NCBI GenBank assembly: GCA_017311185.1
Contig: JAESUZ010002701.1
Coordinates: forward strand, 496,001 to 560,000
DNA: 64,000 nucleotides
Direction of reading: 5' to 3'
Source of the DNA: Proteles cristata cristata
Taxonomy: Eukaryota; Chordata; Mammalia; Carnivora; Hyaenidae
In this document: positions 1 to 9,894 of the stretch, piece after piece
Layout: each line of letters starts with the position of its first letter
Position numbering within the stretch: the first letter of the stretch is position 1
The notes under the pieces: model-generated
The model's database searches: none
What the model was told of the DNA's origin: nothing
Seen by the model: only the letters and a program-made list of their open reading frames with translations
Translations under genes and position numbers: made by a program

Positions 1-60
1 ATAATAAAATAAAATAAATCTAGAAAAAAGAAAAAAAGAAAAAGAAAAGAGAATGGAGAT
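1..60 (+). repeat. A-rich tail entering the window
   Basis: The first 50 bases are almost pure A with scattered T and G (AATAAA-like blocks, then AAAAAG blocks). This is what the 3' tail of a plus-strand SINE or L1 beginning left of the window would look like, but the body is not visible, so the source is inferred. Confidence 0.4.
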
Positions 61-777
61 GACTAGTTCTTAGTGAAGGAAACCGTATCCTAAGGTTGCA
101 GTGAACAGAAAGCTTTGGTACCACAGCAGTCCAGGACTGGAAGTAGGAGACAACGCCTGCATTGAGGAACTATGCAAAGGAATGTGTGGACTATGTATAT
201 ACCGCATTTTACTTAGCGGTCTTCCATTGCTCTGAGAATCTCCAACAAGCTTGGAAACCTTTCAAAGCATCTCATTAGAAATCATGGCATTGTTGTAAAT
301 TCTCTCAATTCATGCTTCTGAGTCTGGATAGGTGAGCATAGGAGTTAATTAAGTTGCCTCAAGACAATTTTCATAGATGTGCAAGAGGTAATGGAAATCC
401 AAGTAAATGTGTCTACTATTTTTACTTACCGTAGCTCTTGGAACCAGATGCTTTGTGTTTATCTACTACAGTAGTGACACAGCATACATATCAATCACAT
501 TTCCAATCATTGTGCTTATTTTTGACCATCAGAAAATCACCAAGGTTGAAATTTCTGGAAGCTTTAATACTAAATGATTATTATTGATTGCTTTGTATTT
601 AATTAAATGTACCGCTTTATCATATGCTGTTTAAAAGGTGCTCCCTTGATGATCACAAAGTCTCAGTCTATTATTATAACATTAAAAATAAGAGTGAATC
701 TTATGTTTAAAGTGCAAGTGCCAAATAAAAGTATATGAAAGAACCCCTACTCATTTCAATTAGTAAGATAAACCTAG
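61..777. other. unassigned AT-rich sequence
   Basis: About 700 bases without a recognisable repeat, exon or RNA. Stops are frequent in all frames and no splice-bounded open frame was seen. It may hold decayed repeats below visual recognition. Confidence 0.5.
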
Positions 778-780
778 TAT

Positions 781-905
781 GCCTGGATAGCTCAGTTGGT
801 AGAGCATGCGACTCTTGATCTCAGGTCATGAATTTGACCCCTACCTTGGGTGTAGAGATTACTTTAAAAAATAATAAAACATTAGAAAAATAAAAAAATA
901 AACAT
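781..905 (+). repeat. SINEC_a-like tRNA-derived SINE, older carnivore type
   Basis: The copy begins with a tRNA-like head (GCCTGGATAGCTCAGTTGG, an A-box region), followed by GACTCTTGATCTCAGG and a B-box-like TTTGACCCC. The tRNA part passes directly into GGGTGTAGAGATTACTTTAAAA and an A-rich tail, with no CT-rich middle. That short head-to-tail form is the older carnivore SINEC_a pattern, unlike nearly every other SINE in this window. It is too diverged to be a functional tRNA. Confidence 0.88.
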
Positions 906-1169
906 AATTTAAAAAGAAGAAAGTCTATAAAATCTTTTTACTAATGGATTGTTCCAGTGAGTGATGGTTTTACCAATAAATTTCATTTTAAGAAAGCACA
1001 GCCAAAGAACAGAACCTGAATAAAACAAATGTAATAGTTATTACATACCATTCGTTAAGTATGGCCTTAATATATTCCTTCTTATTAAGAAACACATACA
1101 CAAATTCATTAACAAATGAAACAGCCCTAGGCTTCAATGCAAGTTAAGTAAATTAATTTCAAGCTAGAA

Positions 1170-1300
1170 AAATTCTGATAAATTCAATGTTTATTGAATT
1201 CTTCTTATGAACCAAGCACTGTGATAATGCCAAAAATAAATGACACGCTCCTTGCCACAGCAGGTGCAAATAACTCCTGCATAAGCAGTCATTACCCAGT
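1170..1300 (-). repeat. L2 3'-end relic, antisense
   Basis: The plus strand reads AATGTTTATTGAATTCTTC, then ACCAAGCACTGTGATAATG and CTCCTTGCC. This is the decayed reverse complement of the L2 3' end (ATTTATTGAGCACCTACTATG, CCAGGCACTGTG). The family is mammal-wide, so the copy is old. Confidence 0.7.
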
Positions 1301-1744
1301 CTTGTGGTTAGGCCTGGAGAAGCACTGGGCAGTTTTCCAGAAGCCATGGAGCATTAGACTCAAGATTTAAGCCCGCATGACACATACCTCTGTACAACAT
1401 TCCATTACTCTGGGGACAGGAATTGGGAGAGGACTGGGATCAGAAGAAAAGTTTTTACTAGTTAAGTTGCATATGGCTGTTAAAGTTCTACAACCTGCTA
1501 AAAAGAAAATCTGTTTCACAATCAATGGTAATTGAAAAAAAATTATTCTTTTATTCTAACATATTTTAATGCTCTCATGCTTACCTAGCAACCGTCTGAT
1601 TCAAATTTAGTTTGGCTAATTGAGAGGGCTCCCCAACAGAAGGAAAGCATGTCCTTCCACACTCAAATGGTTTATTAAAATAGATGAACAATGCATTCAT
1701 TTGTATGATGATTCACCATCACAGGTGACTTGAGATGGAAGGAA

Positions 1745-1990
1745 TGAACTTGTTGTGGATAAGTTCTGGACGCAGAGAGACGAATGTTCAATTCTTTTCC
1801 TTCCAATTATAAGTTGTGTTATACTAGAAAAATTACTTAAACTCTGAACCTCAGTTTGATTGTCTATAAAACTAGAGTCTAATAACTGCTTCAAAGGTCT
1901 TATGAGAATTGAATTAAAATGCATATAAGCCTTTAGCAGAGTCCGGATAGAAAATAAATCTTCACTAAATACCTGTTATTATTGTGATTA
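1745..1990 (+). repeat. MIR, near full length
   Basis: Diagnostic MIR blocks occur in order: AATTATAAGTTGTGTTA, ATTACTTAAACTCTGAACCT, CAGTTTGATTGTCTATAAAA, TTATGAGAATTGAATTAAAA, and an end with TTATTATTGTGATTA. The core and the L2-like tail are both present. Confidence 0.88.
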
Positions 1991-2592
1991 TTTCTAGTCC
2001 CTCTGAATATCCTTAAGGTAAATTTTTAAAGGAGTGTTAAGGTATTTATTCAGACTTAAATAAATTTTAGTCAGAATGAATTTATTTCTTGAATTCTGAT
2101 AGCCCTTAGGCATTAAGAAGGAATCGTTCAAGGCTGAATTCAATGAATCTTCCTCAGACATGACTATACATTTTGAAAATGTATATCCCTTGTCCCTTCT
2201 ACATAAGTCTATTACATTTGTACTTAGCAGTTTTCTATTTTTCCTGTGAACACAAATAATATGTAACATTTTATATTAAAATATTATTTATGTTTAATTT
2301 GTATTATGTTCAGGAGAAAGAAAAAAGAGATGACTCACAGAACAAAATAGAAGTTCTTCAAAGAGGAGGCCTGTCTAGATAAAGACTTATATCGGATATT
2401 TCAGTAGAAGTTCTGTCCACTTCAATGCCTCATCCTGGAACTCACACGGGACTCACTTTGAGAGATTTAAAGATACTGATGTCTTGTTCTTTCCTCCAGA
2501 ATTTGTGTTTAATCAGCCTGAGGTGTGGCCTGAGCACTAGGATATTTAATAGTTGTCTAGCCGATTTTCATCTCTACCCATGTTTGAGATTG
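1991..2592. other. unassigned sequence
   Basis: Six hundred AT-rich bases between the MIR and the tail repeat of the next SINE. I recognise no repeat, exon or RNA in it. Confidence 0.45.
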
Positions 2593-2605
2593 TGGGCTTC
2601 CCTTT

Positions 2606-2680
2606 TTATGTTATGTTATGTTATGTTACGTTACGTTACGTTACGTTACGTTACGTTATGTTATGTTATGTTATGTTATT
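2606..2680. repeat. TTATG/TTACG pentanucleotide array, 4-6-4 symmetric
   Basis: Four TTATG units, six TTACG units and four TTATG units in perfect register, then TTATT. The array lies between the left target duplication and the body of the minus-strand SINE that follows, so it occupies the position of that SINE's A-tail. Confidence 0.97.
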
Positions 2681-2851
2681 TTAGGTTTTTATTTATTTTT
2701 GAGAAAGAGAGACAAAGCACAATAAGGGGAGGGGCAGAGAGAGAATGAGACACAGAATCTGAAGCAGGCTTTGGTCTCCAAGCTTGTCAGCTGTCAGATC
2801 ATGACAGCAGCCTGAGTCAGAAGCTTCACAGACTGGTCCACTCAGGTGCCC
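2681..2851 (-). repeat. CAN-SINE, antisense
   Basis: Reverse-complement SINE running from TTTTTATTTATTTTTGAGAAAG through GGGGAGGGGCAGAGAGAG and GAAGCAGGCTTTGG to CTGGTCCACTCAGGTGCCC. The imperfect target duplication is TGGGCTTCCCTTTTTA (2593-2608) against TGGGTTACCTTTTTAA (2854-2869), so the pentanucleotide array is internal to the insertion. Confidence 0.88.
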
Positions 2852-3293
2852 TATGGGTTACCTTTTTAAAGTATTTTGTCATTTCAGTAAATGTATTGAA
2901 TCAAAATATTAGGGACTGTGAAAACCTCTAAGGCTTTGCATTTTGAAAGATCACCCTATTTATTTATTGAGAGTCTCACCATGTAATAGGGGAGAGAGTA
3001 TACAGAAGATAAAATACAAAATATCACCGTGCATATGTACGCCATGCATACATCACTTAAATACATGTCCTGAGAGCTTTGGGTAGGATAGGGAACTTGG
3101 CTAGAGCTTGGAACAGAAGAATTCACCAGTTCAAGGTAGACCTTGAACTGAAAAAAAATATTTTAAGTAATGTGATTGTTGTTTCTTTTATTTAAAAAAA
3201 TGCATATTCATGATCTTTAAAAGATCAAGCAACTAAAAACATTAAGAATTAAAGTTAAAATTAAAGACTCACTAAACATTTATCCTTGGAGAC
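2852..3293. other. unassigned sequence with short hairpin
   Basis: No repeat or gene recognised. At 3127-3150 the sequence CAGTTCAAGG-TAGA-CCTTGAACTG is a perfect 10-bp inverted repeat with a 4-base loop. Confidence 0.5.
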
Positions 3294-3305
3294 TGAAACA
3301 TTTCT

Positions 3306-3530
3306 TTTTTTTGAAAAAGATTTTTAATGTTTTATTTGTTTCTGAGAGAGAGAGAGAGAGAGACAGTGTGAGCAGGGGAGGGTCAGAGAGAGAGGGAGAT
3401 ACAGAATCTAAAGCAGGCTTCAGGCTCTGAGCTGTCAGCACAGAGCCCGACGTGGGGGCTCCCACAGACTGTGAGATCATGACCTGAGCTGAAGTTGGAC
3501 GCTTAACGGACTGAGCCACCCAGGTGCCCC
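3306..3530 (-). repeat. CAN-SINE, antisense
   Basis: Poly-T and (GA)n lead into AGCAGGGGAGGGTCAGAG, CTGAGCTGTCAGCACAGAGC and GACTGAGCCACCCAGGTGCC. The target duplication is TGAAACATTTCT (3294-3305) against TGAAGCATTTCT (3535-3546), 11 of 12 identical. Confidence 0.95.
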
Positions 3531-3946
3531 AGAATGAAGCATTTCTAATAGTCTGTAAGTGTTGCTGCAAAAATGTCTCTATAAATACTACATAGAGATA
3601 AATAAGCAGACAGATGTGGTTACATACATGAGACCATATTATGGATGATTCGTATTCTTAGTTTAAATTAGCACAATCTTTAAATTAACATGAAAACATT
3701 TCACTTATTTCCATACTTAATATTCAACCAATTTACTGTAAAATTATTTATTTCTAAATTTTCTTTATTATGTTGCTATGTCTAGGACATATTTTCTTTT
3801 TCCAAAACGATCTTACTGTATGATTTATCACTTGTTTAAATATCTCTTTGTTCAATGAATATTTAAAGGGTGTCTTCTTAGGAACAAAATTTAGGGGATG
3901 TACTTATTTTCCAAATCAGGATTTTTAAACTATTATTTCTCTTTCT

Positions 3947-4152
3947 TTTTTTTTTTAAGTTTATTTATTTATTTTGAGAGAGCCAGAGAGAGCAAGTATG
4001 CAAGCAGGGGAGAGGCAGAGAGAGAGGGAGAGAAAGAATCGCAAGCAGGCGAGTGGAGGCAGACTCAGGGGTTGATCTCATGAACTGTGAGATCCTGACC
4101 TGAGCCAATGTCAAGAGCTGAGGCTTAACTGACTGAGCCACCCTGGTGGCCC
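3947..4152 (-). repeat. CAN-SINE, antisense, perfect 14-bp TSD
   Basis: SINE reading from poly-T and TTTATTTATTTTGAGAGAGC to CTGAGCCACCCTGGTGGCCC. It is flanked by perfect copies of TTATTTCTCTTTCT at 3933-3946 and 4153-4166, which fixes both ends. Confidence 0.96.
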
Positions 4153-4310
4153 TTATTTCTCTTTCTCGCGGACATGCATATTGGTGTACATAAAACTTTT
4201 TGTCACATGACCCATCAAGAAGCTATCAGAATTGGGAAAATATGCGGTTATACTTCCCATAAATTGTGAACTCTGTGTTGTATAAAGATTATTTAAAACA
4301 ACATCACTCA

Positions 4311-4505
4311 AGGGACCACTTAGCTGGTTGAGCATTTGACTCTTGGTTTCTGCTCAGGTCATGATCCCGCAGTTCCTGGGGTCAAGACCCTCCTCAGGGA
4401 CTCTCTCTCTCTGTCTCTCTCTCTCTCTCTCTCTGTTTCTCTGCCCTCTCCTGCTTGTGTTCTCTCTCGTGCACTCAAACTAAATTAATAAATTAGAAAG
4501 AAAAC
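4311..4505 (+). repeat. CAN-SINE, sense
   Basis: The head is degenerate (CACTTAGCTGGTTGAGCATT), followed by TGCTCAGGTCATGATCCCGC, a long CT tract and CTGCCCTCTCCTGCTTGTG, with an A-rich end. The flanks AACATCACTCAA and AACATCAATTAA may be a partial target duplication. The damaged head implies an older insertion. Confidence 0.85.
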
Positions 4506-4911
4506 ATCAATTAAGAAATCACGAAATGTTCAAATATTCGGATCTTGCTATTTGCCATTAAACAGGGTAACCAAAATATTAGGTATTTTTCAGGGAAAAA
4601 AACATTTTGAAAGACACTGTTTTAAGTCAAATGCTCAATTTTATGAGATTGATACACTGCTTACTGTCCTAAGGAAGCTGGTTCAGATGCCTGGTTTTAA
4701 CTATTAGCCTCAGCCATATTCCATTTTATTTTTTTGTAGACAAATGAGGGGGGTCTTACATTTATCATCTATGCTTGATGAAAGTTAAAAGGAAATATTT
4801 TTAGTATATAGTATGAAAGATATATGACTATATATATTTTAGAATCTGCAAAAACATTTTATATGGTTGAAGACAAATTTAGCTTTAAAAATAGTTATAA
4901 AGATACAGAGA
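4506..4911. other. unassigned AT-rich sequence
   Basis: Runs from the SINE tail to the GATA array. No repeat consensus, exon or RNA was recognised. Confidence 0.45.
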
Positions 4912-5008
4912 TGATAGATAGATAGGTAGATAGATAGATGGATAGATGGATAGATAGATGATAGATAGGTTGATAGATGGATAGATGGATAGATAGATGA
5001 TAGATAGC
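4912..5008. repeat. GATA/GATG microsatellite with internal 36-bp duplication
   Basis: A GATA array interrupted by GATG and GGTA units. The stretch 4933-4968 is repeated base for base at 4972-5007, an offset of 39, so the array grew at least once by a large step rather than by single units. Confidence 0.96.
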
Positions 5009-5159
5009 ATATTCTTCCAGTGGACTTTTTACTAAAATAAAAAATATAACAGATTCAATGCACATAAATTAAGCACAGTAATCCAGCGGCAAAATTAACT
5101 GATGTGAAGGGACACCCACACATAATCAGTTTCTGCATATAAATGCGAGAAGAATTATA

Positions 5160-5400
5160 TCAAAGAGTGGAAATAAATGAATTAGATACTGTAAATATTT
5201 ATAGTATTATTTAGTATTATATTTATTTAGTATTGTATGTATCTTAAATTTATGAACACAAAATAAATATCAAAATTAAGAGAAATGCTTTAAAAAATTA
5301 TAGGCCAATCTCTGATGCAAGCATAGAAAGAAAGATTCTACTGAAAACATCAGCAAATTGAATTCTGTCATATGAAAAAACACACATGGTTGCCAATTTG
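5160..5400 (+). repeat. possible L1 ORF2 relic, sense
   Basis: Around 5300-5372 the sequence ATAGGCCAATCTCTGATGCA, then ATCAGCAAATTGAATTCTG, resembles the L1 RT-region segment GGCCAATATCCCTGATGAAC followed by TAGCAAACCGAATTC. Only about 80 bp match convincingly. The outer limits are guesses. Confidence 0.4.
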
Positions 5401-5629
5401 GATTTACTCTTTGAATATGGGGTTGCTTTTATATTTAAAAATGACGGGCCAATGTATTTTCTTGAAATAGTATTTGAGAAAACCTATATAACTATCTCAG
5501 AAATATACAAGATTATTGTTATGAAACCCAACATGCTGATGTTAGATGGATGTCTACAGTCACATTTCTGTGCATTTTTATACTGGAGGTACTTGCTAGT
5601 ATAAGGAGGATTTCTTTTGGGGGGGGAGT

Positions 5630-6332
5630 TTCTCTAGATTTATTGATTTGCATGTTTTTTATATTCAACATATAACATGCTGCATGTTTGAAGTACACGA
5701 CATGTTGATTTGATGCACATATATGTTATGAAGTCTTTACCACTCTAGTGTCAGCTAACATGTTAACCACCTCACATAAGTGCCATTTCATTTTTTGTTT
5801 TGTTTTGTTTAAGATATACTCTCTTAATGACTTTAAAGTATGTATACATTATTGTTAACTATAATCACTATGCTGTATACTAGATCCCCAAAATGTATTC
5901 ATCTTCTACCTGGAAGTTTGTACCTTTGACCAATATCTTCCCCTTTCCCCTATCTCGCTGCCCTGATAACCACCATTTTACTCTGTTTCTAGACAGGTTT
6001 TTAAGATTCTGCATGTAAGGGAAGCCCTGCAGCATTTATATTTCTCTGTATGACTTATTTCACTTAACATAATCCCCTTCAAGATCCATTCCTGTTGCAA
6101 ACAGCATATACACATCTTCTTCACCCATTCATTTGTTGATGGAACAGGCTGTGCCCATATCTTGGCTATTGTGAGTAATACTGCAATGAACATGGAATGC
6201 ATAAGTATTGTTGAGATTCTGATTTCACTTCCTTTGGGTATGGGATTTCGTGGATCATATGGGAGTTCTATTTGTAATTTCACGAAGAACCTTCATACTG
6301 TTTTCTATTATGTTTGTACCAATGCACACTTC
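5630..6332 (-). mobile_element. L1 3' end and ORF2 C-terminus, antisense half of a 5'-inverted L1
   Basis: The left part is antisense L1 3' UTR (CATATAACATGC, TATAATCACTATGCTGTATAC, CTGGAAGTTTGTACC, GCCCTGATAACCACCATTT). Reading right to left the minus strand encodes the end of ORF2: an IELPYDP motif, a FIAVLLTIAKIW block, PSTNEWVKKM and EGIMLSEISHTEK. Frames are broken. At about 6332 the orientation flips (next entry), which is the signature of twin priming on a minus-strand insertion. Confidence 0.88.
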
Positions 6333-6452
6333 TCTAATAAAGGGTTGATATCCAAAATAGATTAAAAAATGCATGCAACTTGATAGCGAGAAAAACAACA
6401 TCCAAATAAAAAAACAGGCAGAGAGACTGAGTACATATTTTTCCAAAGACTC
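6333..6452 (+). mobile_element. inverted 5' segment of the same L1
   Basis: TCTCTAATAAAGGGTTGATA, then TCCAAAATAG, AACAGGCAGAGAGACTGAG and TTTTTCCAAAGAC match the sense L1 segment encoding the LISKIYK...[10 protein letters not shown] region. In ORF2 that region lies just upstream of the IELPYDP region in the antisense half. Neighbouring parts of one element meet in opposite orientation. Confidence 0.82.
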
Positions 6453-6479
6453 AAAAAGTACTACCCTAAAAATACATTG

Positions 6480-6588
6480 TGTCTCATCTATCCATCATTT
6501 CCTTTTCCTCCCCATCTATCTCCTAGCAACCACTGGTCTTTTTCACTGTCTCTGTAATTTGGCCTTTTCCAAAATACAGTTGGAATTA
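6480..6588 (-). repeat. old L1 3' UTR fragment, antisense
   Basis: CTCCTAGCAACCACTGGTCT, then TTTCACTGTCTCTGTAATTTG and TTTTCCAAAAT, resembles the antisense 3' UTR of older L1M subfamilies (CTGGCAACCACTGATCT...GTCTCTATAGATTTGCC). It is a short, decayed piece between two other L1 ends. Confidence 0.5.
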
Positions 6589-6589
6589 G

Positions 6590-6676
6590 GACTTTGGGTG
6601 ATAATGATGTGTCAATGTAAGTTCATTGATTATAATAAATGTACCATTTCAATGCAGGATGTTGATGGTTGCAGAG

Positions 6677-6730
<54 letters not shown>

Positions 6731-6830
6731 GAGAGAGAAAACAGAAGGTATATGGGGACCCTCTGTACTTTCCACTCCATTTTGATGTGAACACAAAACT
6801 ATTCTAAAAAAATAAAGTATACTTTAAAAG
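6590..6830 (+). repeat. L1M-type 3' end, sense, with (GT)23 inside
   Basis: GGACTTTGGGTGATAATGAT, ATGTGTCAATGTAAGTTCAT, AATGTACCATTTC, then a GT array and TATATGGGGACCCTCTGTAC with TTTCCACTCCATTTTGATGTG, ending CTATTCTAAAAAAATAAAG. These are the well-known blocks of an old L1 3' terminus in the right order. Confidence 0.85.
6679..6725. repeat. (GT)23 microsatellite
   Basis: Uninterrupted GT of about 46 bases. It replaces a TG-rich segment that ordinary L1M 3' UTRs carry at this point. Confidence 0.98.
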
Positions 6831-6889
6831 TAAAATGACTCAAAAAGCACTTACCATAATCACTGTTAAAATTATAGATGTCTGTTCAA

Positions 6890-7800
6890 AACACGACTTA
6901 AGAGGAGTAAAAGAAAAGTTAAAGACCAGTGAACTTCTTAATTTTGTGATGTTTCTAGCATACAAAAATTCAGGTTCAGAATATATATAGAATCTTCAAA
7001 AACTGATAAAAAGAAAAGATCCCAACCCTAGTGCAAGGATGTCACAGAAAGAAAGAGTATGCAAGTTACTAATAAGTGAAAAGACGTTCAATTGCATCAC
7101 ATAACAAGGAAATACAAATTAAAACCACAAGATAACACTAGTTATCCACCAACTTTTCTAAAATTAAGTAACCTCACAGTATCATGTGTTTGTGAGAATG
7201 CAGAATAAAACAACACTGTTGGTAATATAAATCTGTACATTTTGAAATCTGTTTCGTATTATCTATCATATTGAATATCCACTTATATGCGACCTATCTA
7301 TCAATTCTTCTCATAAGCATATACCTCTCCCCAAATGCACGTATATGTGGTCCAAAGGCATATTACGGAATGTTCATAGCATTATGAATGATAATAGCCC
7401 CAATGTTAATATCCACCAATAGTAAATGGAATGAATAAATAAACCATGGGATAGCTACATGATGGATATGACACAGCAATGGAAAGAATAAGAAAAAAAA
7501 AAACTACTGACACACATAAAAATGGAAAGAGTAAAAGAAGTCGCTCAGAAAGAAATCAGTACTGTGCAAATCAACATACAAAATTTAAAAAGTCAAGACT
7601 AAGCTATGTTGTTTGGTTCCAAGATAGTAGTTACCTTTTGAGAAAAGAGCAGGTAGTTTAGAAGAGGGCTGAAGACAGCTCTCGGGATGCTGTTAACTTT
7701 CTTTTTTATTTCTGGTTGTTTTATGAGTTCATTGACTTTGTGTGTATTTATGATTTATGTGTTTATTACATACTTCAATAAAAACATTTAATAAAAAATA
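6890..7800 (+). repeat. ancient L1M/HAL1-like 3' end, sense
   Basis: Decayed but ordered blocks: AAGTGAAAAGACGTTCAATT, AAGGAAATACAAATTAAAAC, AACAACACTGTTGGTAATAT, GGATAGCTACATGATGGATA, GTAGTTACCTTTTGAGAAAAG, TTCATTGACTTTGTGTGT, and the terminal TTACATACTTCAATAAAAAC that matches the L1M end TTATACCTCAATAAAGC. All frames are heavily broken. Confidence 0.75.
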
Positions 7801-8149
7801 TCATGTGCAAGACTTTAATAGTACTAGAATCACGTTACTTGTACTTAAATATTATTATCTATGGCAATACTGTCTTGGGCATTTTTACTTAACTCTCAGA
7901 CTCATTTTTATTTTACATAAAATAATATGATGAAACTATAAATCTCAGAATTACACAGTATGATATGGTTAGTGTGCTTTGTCATCTAAAAAGCTCTTAA
8001 TAAATGATATTTGTTGCTGTGTTTTTGTGCTATTTCTGTTGTTATTTTCATGATTGACTTCTTTCTTAAAGCAGTATTTGAACCTTACTGATTCCATTAC
8101 AGCTTTCTTTTTTTTTTTTTTTCACTTTTCATAAGCATATGGCTTTTAA
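7801..8149. other. unassigned AT-rich sequence
   Basis: Contains a poly-T run at 8108-8121. No flanking SINE or L1 body was found for that run. Confidence 0.45.
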
Positions 8150-8295
8150 ATTTGTGACAGTACCGGTAGTATAAGTTTAGCACTAATTTTATTACCACCC
8201 ATTTTGTAATCTTGGGCAAGTCCTTTCCTCTCTTCCTCACCAAGTCTTACATCCTTAAAAAAAAAACCATGGGGTTTAGGTAACATGAAAGCAAG
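8150..8295 (+). repeat. MIR fragment, sense
   Basis: ATCTTGGGCAAGTCCTTTCC, CTCTTCCTCACC and ATGGGGTTTAGGTAACA follow the MIR core order (CCTTGGGCAAGTC...CCTCAGTTTCCTC...AATGGGGATAATAAC). Confidence 0.72.
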
Positions 8296-8951
8296 AGTTT
8301 CTACCTACTCTAAATTTCCAGTAAACGATGTTAAATAATATTATGGTCACAGGTGTATATAGTAAAACATAACTAGATCTAATATTAACCATGTCTTGTT
8401 GAAGGGTCATATGTTTTATACCTTTGTGAGGTAACCAATTCTTACTTTATTCTACATTGAAAGAAACTATAAGGCTCTACAGATAAGCAAAAACATGAAA
8501 TGTCACTCTGCTTCCAATATCATTATTTATATTGTAAGGTACATAGAGATAGAGACAGAGATGGATATTTATATAAGATATACATATATATTTCCTTGTA
8601 AACATACACATACACATCCAACACACATACATGCATTCTACACTTTCTTGTCACATGAGGATTTCCCTTTTTTTCTTGAAAGCAGAATATGTGTGGTAGA
8701 ACTTTGTGTTCATCTGGTACAAGGAAGTCTGATGATAAATTATGCTGTTAGAAAATCACTTAGTTTTTTTTAGAAAAATACAAGAAAATAATGTTTTTTA
8801 AATATGTAAGGACCAAAAAGTAATGTTAAGCAAATAAGGATACATATCACTAGTTAAATGATACTTCAAATTACTTGAATTGAGAGTAATATTAGGCAGC
8901 GTAGAAAATGTTATAGAGGATGAGTTTTTATTAAAAAAATATAGAAGTATT
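8296..8951. other. unassigned sequence
   Basis: No gene or repeat consensus recognised. Short ATAC/ACAC-rich stretches at 8575-8635 foreshadow the larger array that follows. Confidence 0.4.
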
Positions 8952-9141
8952 TTACATATATATGTAGAATATATAAGTACACATACATATACACATATAC
9001 ACACACATATATATACATATACACATGCATATACATATTTACATACATACATATACACATAGACATACGTACATATACATACATATACACACATATATTA
9101 TATATACACATATATACATTATATATAGAATATATATATAC
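8952..9141. repeat. compound TA/CA/TACA microsatellite, about 190 bp
   Basis: Alternating TATATA, CACATA and TACATACA blocks continue for about 190 bases, with the sequence nearly all purine-pyrimidine alternation. It abuts the 3' (tail) side of the minus-strand SINE at 9142, so it may have grown from that A-tail. Confidence 0.93.
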
Positions 9142-9316
9142 ACTTAAAGAGGGCTTGAGTGGAGGAGAGGACACAAGAGGGAGAGAAAGAATCTTAAGCA
9201 GCCTCCTCTCTCATCATGGAATCTGATGCCCAGCTCCATCCCTTGACCCTGGGATCATGACTTGAGCCCAAATCAAGAGCCATTCGCCTAATCAATTGAG
9301 CCACCCAGGCACCCCC
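9142..9316 (-). repeat. CAN-SINE, antisense, diverged
   Basis: AAGAGGGAGAGAAAGAATCT, then CTGGGATCATGACTTGAGCC and AATTGAGCCACCCAGGCACC identify a SINE in reverse. The usual GCTGTCAGCACAGAGC block is replaced by CTCTCTCATCATGGAATCTG, indicating age or an older subfamily. Confidence 0.88.
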
Positions 9317-9374
9317 ACAAAGCTTCCTTCTTATGGTACAATATTAAGAGAAATAATATTCCTTTGCTCAAGAG

Positions 9375-9780
9375 ACATTTATGGAGTACCCTCTGTCACA
9401 CAACACACACTTTCAGAAGAGCTGGGAATACCTTTGTAAATGAGGCAGACTATTTCTTTGTGTTCTTATGAATTGTTTTCTAACCCCAGAGATAGACATT
9501 AACAACTAAACAAATGAGCAACATAGTTACAAATTCTAATAGATTCTATGAGGGCAACAAACAAGATGATAAGGTATATAGTAAATCTCAGGGTCTACAT
9601 TAGGTACATTTCCAGTAGAGTCTTTCTGCAGAAGTAATATCTGAGTTGAGAACTGCAGGTGAGACTGAGTCAGCTAAAAGAAGAGAATTTCAGTCAGGGA
9701 GAGATAAAGCACAAATGCTCATCAGCAAAAATAGGGTGGAAAGGCCAAGGGAATGAATAGAAGACAGGAAGGAAGGTTAG
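9375..9780 (-). repeat. L2, antisense
   Basis: GACATTTATGGAGTACCCTC opens the copy. AATAGATTCTATGAGGGCAA, GAAGTAATATCTGAGTTGAG and GGCCAAGGGAATGAATAG follow the order of antisense L2 (TTTATTGAGCACC, GGTGCTATGAAG, GGTGACATTTGAGC, AAGGCCCTGAGG). Individual matches are weak, but the order is consistent over 400 bp. Confidence 0.6.
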
Positions 9781-9894
9781 ATCGGATTGAATGATCTCTC
9801 CCAAGATAGCCACACTTCACTCAGATATCGCTGCCTAACGAAGGAATTTCCTGATCCTCTACCAAACTAGCATCTCTCTTCCCATTGCCTGCTG

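Noticed and set aside
781..860. tRNA-like sequence with A- and B-box motifs
   Set aside because: It is the head of a SINE. The acceptor stem does not close and the sequence runs into an A-rich tail, so it is not a tRNA gene. The same applies to the heads of all the other SINEs.
2425..2748. 107-codon frame through the pentanucleotide array
   Set aside because: The repetitive YVTLR/YVMLC residues come from the TTACG/TTATG array.
4912..5008. Regularly spaced repeats resembling a CRISPR array
   Set aside because: Simple GATA microsatellite with no unique spacers, in mammalian DNA. No CRISPR array exists in the window.
6373..6726. 117-codon plus-strand open frame
   Set aside because: It joins an inverted L1 piece, an L1 3' UTR and a GT microsatellite, giving a Val-Cys repeat. 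No coding evidence.
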